Made by a program: the position numbers and the translations under genes
Notes under the pieces: generated by a model
What the model was told of the DNA's origin: nothing
The model's database searches: none
What the model saw: the letters and a program-made list of their open reading frames with translations, nothing else
In this document: positions 57,831 through 64,000 of the stretch, piece after piece
How the letters are laid out: each line of letters starts with the position of its first letter
How positions within the stretch are numbered: the first letter of the stretch is position 1
NCBI RefSeq assembly: GCF_900113835.1
Contig: NZ_FOQV01000013.1
Span: 62,001 to 126,000, forward strand
Source: Allobosea sp. OK403
GTDB taxonomy: Bacteria > Pseudomonadota > Alphaproteobacteria > Rhizobiales > Beijerinckiaceae
Direction of reading: 5' to 3'
Length of the DNA stretch: 64,000 bases

Positions 57831-59786
57831 ATGTTCTTGAACGATCAGGAGACGGCGACCGATCTCCTCTACTACGAGGCCATCGCGAAGACGGTCGTCA
57901 CCCTGATCCGCAAGACGCCCGACGCGCCGGTGACGATCGGCGTCCACGGTGATTGGGGCGCAGGCAAGTCAAGTGTTCTCAAAATGCTGGAGGGCGCCTT
58001 CGCGGAGGACGATCGTGTCCTCTGCCTCTGGTTCAACGGTTGGACGTTCGAGGGCTTCGAGGACGCAAAAACGGTCGTCATCGAGACTATTGTCGACGAG
58101 CTTCGTCGCGCTCGTCCGACGTCGAAGAAGGTGGCCGACGCCGCAAAGAAGGTCTTGAAGCGGGTGGACTGGCTGAAGCTTGCTCGCAAGGCTGGCGGCT
58201 TCGCGTTTACGGCAGCGAGCGGCATCCCGACCTTCGATCAGGTCAAGAGCCTCTATGATGTTGCCACCTCGTTCCTAGCCAAACCCCAGGACCACGTCTC
58301 GATCGAGGATCTGAAGGGGGTCGCCGAAAAGGCGGGCGAGTTCCTCAAGGAAGCGCCGGATGAGAGCGACAATCTTCCGGAGCACATCCATGCCTTCCGC
58401 GAGGAGTTCAAAGAGCTTCTTGACGCCGCCGACATCGACCAGCTCGTCGTCATCGTCGACGATCTCGACCGTTGCTTGCCGAAAACCGCGATCGCAACGC
58501 TCGAAGCGATCCGCCTTTTCCTGTTTGTCGAACGCACCGCCTTTGTCATCGGCGCCGATGAACTTATGATCGAGTATGCGGTGCGCGAACACTTCCCCGA
58601 CTTGCCGCCCAGCTCCGGCCCGGTAAGCTATGCGCGCAATTACCTGGAAAAATTGATCCAGGTCCCATTCCGAATTCCCGCGCTGGGTGTCGCCGAGACG
58701 CGCGTGTACGTCACCCTTCTGCTCGCGGAGAACGCGCTCGGCTCGAAGGACCCGCGGTTCCTCAATCTGCTCGCATCTGCAAGGGAGGACATGCGACGGC
58801 CCTGGAAGAGCCGCGGGCTCGATCGAAGGACCGTAGAGCAGGCCATGGCGGGGAAGATGCCGCCGGACGTTGATCAAGCGCTTGTGATCAGCGCCCACGT
58901 GACGAAGATTCTAAGCGAGGGGACCCGCGGCAATCCGCGTCAGATCAAACGGTTCCTCAATTCCATGATGCTGCGCCATGCCATTGCCGACGAGCGCGGT
59001 TTCGGTGCCGACATTCAGCGTCCAGCGTTGGCCAAGATCATGCTCGCCGAACGATTCTATCCGGACTTCTACGAACAGATCGCACGCCTCGCGGCCAATC
59101 ACCCTGATGGTCAACCCGAGGCGCTGCGGCGTTTCGAGGAGCACGTCCGGGCGCCCGCGCCGGAGGAGGACGACGATGAGAAGCCTGCCGGAAAGGGCGG
59201 GCGCAAGGTTGCGCGCTCGGCGCCTGCACCTCTCCCGGCCGAAGCCATGGAATGGGAAAAGAACGAGTGGGCGAAGGGCTGGGCGGTAATCGACCCACCG
59301 CTCACGGGCGTAGACCTGCGGCCGTATGTGTTCGTCACGCGTGACAAGCGTAGCTCGTTGGGCGGGCTAGCCGCCGCAAGCCATCTTGAGGGCCTTGTCG
59401 AGAAGCTGATGGGGCCGACGATGATGGTCCGGGGCGCCGTCGGCGAGATCGCGAAACTCACAGGGCCCGAGCCCGAGGAGGTTTTCGAGGCAATCCGTGG
59501 CCGGATTCTCCAGGACGACAACTTCGCGGCCAAGCCCAAGGGGGCGGACGGCCTCGTCCGTCTGGTCGAGGCGCATCCGACGCTGCAGCGCCGGCTTTTG
59601 GAGTTCATCCGTGAGTTGCCCGTGACCAAGGTCGGGAGCTGGGCGGCGTCGAGCTGGGGGGCGTGCTTCACGGACACAGGCATCGCGGCGGAGTACCAGG
59701 CGACGCTGCGATCATGGGCTGAGCAGACGGAAAACTCGATTCTGCAAAAGGCCGCGCAGGGCATCAGCAAACTGCAGCGGGGTTGA
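57831..59786 (+). CDS. qatA: QatA, KAP-family P-loop NTPase
   Basis: 651 residues. Walker A is VHGDWGAGKSSVLKML near residue 41, Walker B is LVVIVDDLDRCLP near residue 207, and RGNPRQIKRFLNSMMLR is the KAP sensor region. Together with the next three genes it forms the QatABCD phage-defence operon, where QatA provides ATP-driven remodelling. The start has GAAGGGGGGAA upstream. A long charged insertion (APAPEEDDDEKPAGKGG) is in the C-terminal third. Confidence 0.9.
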   Translation: MFLNDQETATDLLYYEAIAKTVVTLIRKTPDAPVTIGVHGDWGAGKSSVLKMLEGAFAEDDRVLCLWFNGWTFEGFEDAKTVVIETIVDELRRARPTSKKVADAAKKVLKRVDWLKLARKAGGFAFTAASGIPTFDQVKSLYDVATSFLAKPQDHVSIEDLKGVAEKAGEFLKEAPDESDNLPEHIHAFREEFKELLDAADIDQLVVIVDDLDRCLPKTAIATLEAIRLFLFVERTAFVIGADELMIEYAVREHFPDLPPSSGPVSYARNYLEKLIQVPFRIPALGVAETRVYVTLLLAENALGSKDPRFLNLLASAREDMRRPWKSRGLDRRTVEQAMAGKMPPDVDQALVISAHVTKILSEGTRGNPRQIKRFLNSMMLRHAIADERGFGADIQRPALAKIMLAERFYPDFYEQIARLAANHPDGQPEALRRFEEHVRAPAPEEDDDEKPAGKGGRKVARSAPAPLPAEAMEWEKNEWAKGWAVIDPPLTGVDLRPYVFVTRDKRSSLGGLAAASHLEGLVEKLMGPTMMVRGAVGEIAKLTGPEPEEVFEAIRGRILQDDNFAAKPKGADGLVRLVEAHPTLQRRLLEFIRELPVTKVGSWAASSWGACFTDTGIAAEYQATLRSWAEQTENSILQKAAQGISKLQRG

Positions 59787-59790
59787 TCAG

Positions 59791-60681
59791 ATGGGCACGT
59801 CAAAAAGCTACGGCGGACCCTCAAGCGGCCTCGTTCCATCCTTCGTCGACGACCCGACGCCGCCGACCCAGCCTCGACCTCCAGCAACAGCGCCGATGGC
59901 TCCGAATGCACCGGGCGGACCATCATCGCCGCAACCGGGGCAGCCGGCAGCGCCTGCGGTTCTGGGCGTTCCGCTCACTGCGCCACGTCCGGATACGAAG
60001 GGCACCGGCAGCCTGGGTGGCGCGCGCGGCAATTTCACGCGCTTCGCAAGGACCGGCAGCCGTAGTGCGCTCGGAAGTGCGCTGTCGGGCTATGTACGCG
60101 GCAGCACCGGCGGCGCCCGACGGGCCGCTCGACGCATGGGCTCATCCCGCGCCACAGCCAGCGGATTATTGGGCGTCGTTCGTGACTTTCAACGTCTCGG
60201 ACCAACCGAAACGCTTCGTCAACTCAACCTGGCCGGATTGGCAACGCAGCCGGCGGCAGATGTCTTCGTAGCGATCTTGGAATTTATCTGCCCACCAGGC
60301 GGCGCGGTCGACGACGCGATCGCGCGGCAGGCGATGTTGGAGACGATCGGTGATCTTGCGGAAGCGGGCTTGGGCAGCTTCGATACACTTACACCGGAGC
60401 AGCTCCAGGACGTCTTCCTGGACTTCATCTCCCGTTCGATCGAAGGGCGGGTGATGGCAGACCTCGGCGGGCGGGGTATCACCTTCCCCGATGACATCGC
60501 TGCCGTGGAAAGCGCCCAGGCGCAGCTTCATGATTTTGTGGAGGGCGCAACGCGCGGCCAGCTTGCCGGAAGGCTCGAAAGCCTGGAGCGCCTGTCTGAC
60601 CGCGATATCGAGAATGTCGTCAACCAGATTTACGAGACCGCTTTCGATCTGGTTGCCGTCGCCGGGGAGGCCGCCGCATGA
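59791..60681 (+). CDS. qatB: QatB
   Basis: 296 residues with the characteristic start MGTSKSYGGPSSGLVPSFVD, a Pro-rich low-complexity stretch, a Gly/Arg/Ser segment (RFARTGSRSALGSALSGYV) and a helical C-terminal domain (ADVFVAILEFICPPGGAVDD). It lies 4 bases after qatA and overlaps qatC. QatB has no known catalytic motif; in the Qat system it is needed for defence. Confidence 0.88.
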   Translation: MGTSKSYGGPSSGLVPSFVDDPTPPTQPRPPATAPMAPNAPGGPSSPQPGQPAAPAVLGVPLTAPRPDTKGTGSLGGARGNFTRFARTGSRSALGSALSGYVRGSTGGARRAARRMGSSRATASGLLGVVRDFQRLGPTETLRQLNLAGLATQPAADVFVAILEFICPPGGAVDDAIARQAMLETIGDLAEAGLGSFDTLTPEQLQDVFLDFISRSIEGRVMADLGGRGITFPDDIAAVESAQAQLHDFVEGATRGQLAGRLESLERLSDRDIENVVNQIYETAFDLVAVAGEAAA

Positions 60682-62051
60682 GGCATCATACGATCATTGC
60701 CCGGCTTGGTCCGGGAGACGGCACAAGTGTTTCGCCGAGTCGTGTCGACACACAAGAGACGGAGATCAACTTCGTCGATGGCGAGTTCCGTTTGGGCTAT
60801 GGGCTGGGCCAGGCGTTGGATCAACTCTGTGAGCTCGGCCTTCGCCCCTCCGAAACGGCGGTCGATCTGGCGCTGTTGGCTGCGGCCATCACTGCCGCCG
60901 ATACGCGTATCTCGCGTGCGGCTGACGCGCAGGACGCCTGGACCCGCGAGATCGACCTCCACTTGCCGGTACATGACGCCGCTCGCTGGCAAGGGCTGGC
61001 GTCATTGATCGCGACAACGTTGAACTTCCTGACCGGCGACCGCTGGGGCGTCTATTTTCGTCCTCGCACTGCCGGCACTCGCGATCTGGCGCCGAGACCG
61101 ACGAAGCTGCGCACGGCTAATCCGACAACGGTCTGCCTGTTTTCGGGCGGGCTGGACAGCTTTATTGGCGCGATCGATCTGCTGGCGCGCGGTGAGGCAC
61201 CGATGTTGGTGAGCCACTATTGGGACGGCATCACCAGCACGCACCAAGCTTATTGCGCCGAGGTGATGAAGCGTCGATTCGGTGGGACAACGCTTCATCA
61301 CATACGGGCAAGAGTAGGATTCCCGACCGACACGGTGGAGCATTCTGCGGTTGAGGACACCCTGAGGGGGCGCTCGTTCCTGTTCTTCTCGCTAGCGGTC
61401 ATGGCCGCCGACGCGATTGGCGGCGACATGGTCGTGCATGTGCCGGAGAATGGCCTGATCTCGCTTAACGTGCCTCTGGATCCGCTTCGCCTCGGAGCAC
61501 TTAGCACTCGCACGACACATCCATTCTACATGGCTCGTTTTGAGGATCTGCTCAAACGCCTCGGCCTAAGTGTCCGATTGGAGAATCCCTACGCCTTCAT
61601 GACGAAGGGCCAAATGGCGAAGGAATGCGCCGACATCCCGTTCCTCCGGAAAGAAGCGAAGCACACGATGTCGTGCTCGTCGCCGGGAAGTCGCCGCTAC
61701 GATCCGGACCCGAATGAGAGGACGCCCAAACATTGCGGACGTTGTGTGCCGTGTCTCATCCGGCGCGCTGCGATCCTCGAAGGCTGGGGCATCGACGATA
61801 CGCCATACCGCATTCCCGATCTTCGAGCGCAGGTCCTCGATACAAACAAGGCGGAGGGCGAGCATGTGCGCTCCTTCCAGCTTGCGCTATCGCGCCTCGC
61901 GCGAAAGCCTGGCCGAGCCCGTTTCGATATTCATCGACCCGGGCCATTGATCGATCATCCTGGCAAGCTCTCCGACTATGAGGCCGTCTACGTCGCCGGC
62001 CTGCAAGAGGTCGGCAGACTGTTGCACGGCGTTCAGGCCCGTCCGCTATGA
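60678..62051 (+). CDS. qatC: QatC, QueC-like ATP-pyrophosphatase family protein
   Basis: 457 residues. The PP-loop motif CLFSGGLDSFIGA is near residue 155, and a C-terminal zinc site is visible (CSSPGSR, HCGRCVPCLIRRA near residue 350). QueC enzymes make preQ0, so QatC may modify a protein or nucleotide with a deazapurine-like reaction; the substrate in Qat is not stated here. Overlaps qatB and qatD by four bases each. Confidence 0.9.
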   Translation: MRHHTIIARLGPGDGTSVSPSRVDTQETEINFVDGEFRLGYGLGQALDQLCELGLRPSETAVDLALLAAAITAADTRISRAADAQDAWTREIDLHLPVHDAARWQGLASLIATTLNFLTGDRWGVYFRPRTAGTRDLAPRPTKLRTANPTTVCLFSGGLDSFIGAIDLLARGEAPMLVSHYWDGITSTHQAYCAEVMKRRFGGTTLHHIRARVGFPTDTVEHSAVEDTLRGRSFLFFSLAVMAADAIGGDMVVHVPENGLISLNVPLDPLRLGALSTRTTHPFYMARFEDLLKRLGLSVRLENPYAFMTKGQMAKECADIPFLRKEAKHTMSCSSPGSRRYDPDPNERTPKHCGRCVPCLIRRAAILEGWGIDDTPYRIPDLRAQVLDTNKAEGEHVRSFQLALSRLARKPGRARFDIHRPGPLIDHPGKLSDYEAVYVAGLQEVGRLLHGVQARPL

Positions 62052-62815
62052 TAGAGACATCCAACCAATCGGCCGCGCGCTGGGTTGATTTCCACTGCCA
62101 CGTCGATCTCTACAAAGACCATTCGGCTCTTATTGCCGAATGCGATCGAGAACGCGTGGTGACGCTTGCGGTCACGACCACGCCGAAGGCATGGCCCCGA
62201 AACCGGGAGCTTGCGGCGAAGTCGGCTCATGTCCGGATCGCCTTGGGGCTACATCCGCAGCTCGTCGCCGAACGCGAGAGTGAGTTGTCGATTTTCGAGC
62301 GCTACCTCTCGGACGCACGCTATGTCGGCGAGATCGGCCTAGACGCCGGCCCTCGCTTCTATCGCAGTTTTCCGGCCCAGGAGCGGGTGTTCGAGCGTAT
62401 CCTTCGCGCCTGCGCTGAACAGGGCGGGAAGATACTAACCGTCCATAGCGTCCGCGCGGTCGGAAAAGTGCTGAACCATATTGAAAGCTCCCTACCGCAG
62501 GACCGGGGACGCGTTGTTCTACATTGGTTCACGGGCACGTTGGCTGAAGCCCGTCGGGCGGTAGCGCTTGGCTGCTATTTCTCGATCAATGGAGAGATGC
62601 TGCACTCACCCAAGCACCGACAACTGGTTGGGAGTCTTCCGCTCGACCGTTTGCTCACTGAAACCGACGGGCCGTTTGTGGAGAGGGATGGACAGCCTCT
62701 CAGGCCGCGCGATGTCGGCCATACGGTCGCCGAACTGGCAGAAGCACGGAACGTTTCGGCGAAGGCTATGGGAGACGTGATTCTCCAGAACCTAAGACGT
62801 CTGGTGAGCGCGTGA
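62048..62815 (+). CDS. qatD: QatD, TatD-family metal-dependent hydrolase
   Basis: 255 residues. Metal ligands are visible in order: DFHCHVDLY (H-x-H), GEIGLDAG, LTVHSVRA, LHWFTG and TETDGPFVE. TatD proteins are 3'-5' DNases/RNases; in Qat it is the presumed nuclease. Last gene of the qat operon. Confidence 0.9.
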   Translation: MIETSNQSAARWVDFHCHVDLYKDHSALIAECDRERVVTLAVTTTPKAWPRNRELAAKSAHVRIALGLHPQLVAERESELSIFERYLSDARYVGEIGLDAGPRFYRSFPAQERVFERILRACAEQGGKILTVHSVRAVGKVLNHIESSLPQDRGRVVLHWFTGTLAEARRAVALGCYFSINGEMLHSPKHRQLVGSLPLDRLLTETDGPFVERDGQPLRPRDVGHTVAELAEARNVSAKAMGDVILQNLRRLVSA

Positions 62816-62822
62816 ATTGTGC

Positions 62823-63869
62823 ATGGCAGACAATCCGTCCGACAATTCGCCAAGTTCAATACCAGGTTCGGCAACACCGATCTTCTTGACGCTCCATGGC
62901 GTGCCGCAGCAGAATCCTCCTGAAGGGAGCCTCGCGTACTGCCTTGATCCGCAAGGAGCTTGGCGTCCGGTCCACGGCGATCTTCTTTATGAGATCGAGG
63001 CCGAATGCGTTCGGCTCCACGACGGATTCGCGTCAGCGCTCTTTGGGGGACTTGCTGCCTACCATTCACTTTTGCCGGTCGTTCCGCCGTTTCTCTATGA
63101 GGCCGGCTTGAATTCGGAGTCGACCTTATCGCGAGGTGATTTCGAGCAAGCACTCGTTGCGGTACGCGAAATGCCTCATCTGCACGAGCTACTTTACCTG
63201 TACGATTGTCGGAAGCTTGTATCGGGTATCCAAGAGTGCACCAAGGAAGTCTGCTTTCTGGTTGGTGAGTTCTATCGCTCGCTCAATTTCGATCAGCTCT
63301 TCTATCCGCCCCTTGCTGAGCCTGACGGTCTGCGCTGGATAACGTCTCCGATCGTCACGAGCCTCACCGCGACGCTCAACGTGATCTTCATCCGCCTACA
63401 CAGTCTTCTCGACTACACGACGAAGTTGGTCCACGAGATCGAGCATCTGCGCGACGATTTCGCGACCTACCCGAAGCTGTCGTCATCCAGCATCAAGTTC
63501 GGCGACCGCCGACGCACCGGATGGGGTGAGGCGCCAGGAACGCTGTTCGAGCCCAGTGAGCCGATACGAGAGATCGAGTTGGTCAGAAACCTCGTCATTC
63601 ATGACGGACTGCTCGACGACATGCCCAAGGTTTATAAGGTTGTGAAAGATGGGCGTGCAGTCGAAAAATTCGTCCTTATGCCGGACCGCACTGATGGCAG
63701 GCTTGATCGTCACAAGAATCGCGCGTTGTTCTACAGTGGTGATGACAAGATCAATCTTCGCCTGCCAACTCTGATTTCGCAGTTTCAGATAAGGCAGCGT
63801 GCAACCCTGGAACGCGCAGTTGTTCGGCTTGTCGAAATCGGCAAGGACCGGCCGAAAGCCGCAGGTTAG
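62823..63869 (+). CDS. Unknown protein downstream of qatABCD
   Basis: 348 residues with an ATG at 62823, eight bases after the qatD stop, so likely in the same transcript. No transmembrane segment or catalytic motif recognised; it contains LSRGDFEQALVAVREMPHLH, an aromatic-rich middle and a helical region (LNVIFIRLHSLLDYTTKLVH). It is directly followed by a SWQSD protein gene, which suggests a two-gene add-on to Qat. Confidence 0.65.
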   Translation: MADNPSDNSPSSIPGSATPIFLTLHGVPQQNPPEGSLAYCLDPQGAWRPVHGDLLYEIEAECVRLHDGFASALFGGLAAYHSLLPVVPPFLYEAGLNSESTLSRGDFEQALVAVREMPHLHELLYLYDCRKLVSGIQECTKEVCFLVGEFYRSLNFDQLFYPPLAEPDGLRWITSPIVTSLTATLNVIFIRLHSLLDYTTKLVHEIEHLRDDFATYPKLSSSSIKFGDRRRTGWGEAPGTLFEPSEPIREIELVRNLVIHDGLLDDMPKVYKVVKDGRAVEKFVLMPDRTDGRLDRHKNRALFYSGDDKINLRLPTLISQFQIRQRATLERAVVRLVEIGKDRPKAAG

Positions 63870-63876
63870 CGCTGGT

Positions 63877-64000
63877 ATGGCTTACCATATTTTCTTCTCC
63901 TGGCAGAGCGACACCCCCAACGCGGTTGGACGCTCGATGATTGAGGCTTGTCTAGAAAGGGCGATCGGGCTGCTGCAGGCGGACGCGGAGGTTGATCTCG
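63877..64000 (+). CDS. SWQSD-type (TIR-like) protein, N-terminus only
   Basis: The first 41 residues before the window ends: MAYHIFFSWQSDTPNAVGRS then MIEACLERAI. The FFSWQSDTPN-x-R opening is shared by TIR-like proteins common in defence islands. The catalytic part is outside the window. Confidence 0.65.
   Translation, partial: MAYHIFFSWQSDTPNAVGRSMIEACLERAIGLLQADAEVDL

Overview
The window is GC-rich DNA from an alphaproteobacterium, most likely a member of the Hyphomicrobiales (Rhizobiales; a Bosea-like genus would fit, but the genus is a guess). The evidence is a complete repABC operon, two MucR/Ros regulators, a NadQ-type regulator upstream of nadAB, a RHE_PE00001/DUF1612-type protein and clustered GANTC (CcrM-type) sites. 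With repABC, two parS palindromes, an antisense ctRNA locus and a MobA/MobL relaxase, the simplest reading is a large repABC plasmid or chromid. An integrated plasmid cannot be excluded.

Layout. (1) 1-7694 (+): a catabolic operon with a ribose-type ABC importer (binding-protein tail, double ATPase, two permeases fused in one chain), an SDR, a 3-hydroxyacid dehydrogenase, a BKACE (DUF849) enzyme and an SMP-30 lactonase. This suggests uptake and non-phosphorylative oxidation of a sugar or polyol ending in beta-keto acid cleavage. (2) 7768-10287 (-): 3-hydroxybutyrate dehydrogenase, a patatin-like hydrolase and a CMD-family protein, consistent with acetoacetate/PHB metabolism. (3) 10480-17732: redox accessory genes (LLM flavin oxidoreductase, DoxX, azoreductase, SnoaL-like, SDR, LysR, Rrf2, NADP-binding reductase), including a decayed second copy of the azoreductase 5' end and promoter. 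(4) 18213-25857: a truncated LysR joined to a truncated AbiEii, nadB-nadA-nadQ with a repeat-rich operator, MucR, a truncated YhaN-like ATPase and a full AbiE toxin-antitoxin pair. (5) 26092-36031: an AAA_13 (PrrC/RloC-like) ATPase with a zinc-finger neighbour, and a three-gene set matching the Shango defence system, whose TerB protein carries an N-terminal peptidoglycan-binding-like domain and a transmembrane segment. (6) 36467-42216: DUF1612 protein, tyrosine recombinase, a 14-bp perfect inverted repeat, small unknown genes, an integrase remnant and a second MucR. (7) 42379-46883: HU, WGR protein and repC-repB-repA. (8) 47164-54534: IS110/antitoxin chimera, DUF2442, XRE regulator, relaxase, a 1.6-kb hairpin-rich non-coding block with three 31-bp dyads spaced exactly 94 bp apart, and a RES-Xre toxin-antitoxin pair. 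(9) 54785-64000 (+): TrlF-type PHP-ATPase, a complete qatABCD system, an unknown gene and the start of a SWQSD-type protein.

Together this looks like plasmid backbone (replication, partition, mobilisation, regulators) interleaved with a dense defence and toxin-antitoxin load and a metabolic cargo. Several truncated or chimeric genes (IS110, integrase, AbiEii, YhaN, LysR, azoR, SDR) show repeated insertion and deletion. No tRNA, rRNA or CRISPR array was seen. The strongest candidates for something undescribed are the 94-bp-periodic hairpin array with its GANTC cluster upstream of the relaxase, and the membrane-anchored variant of Shango.
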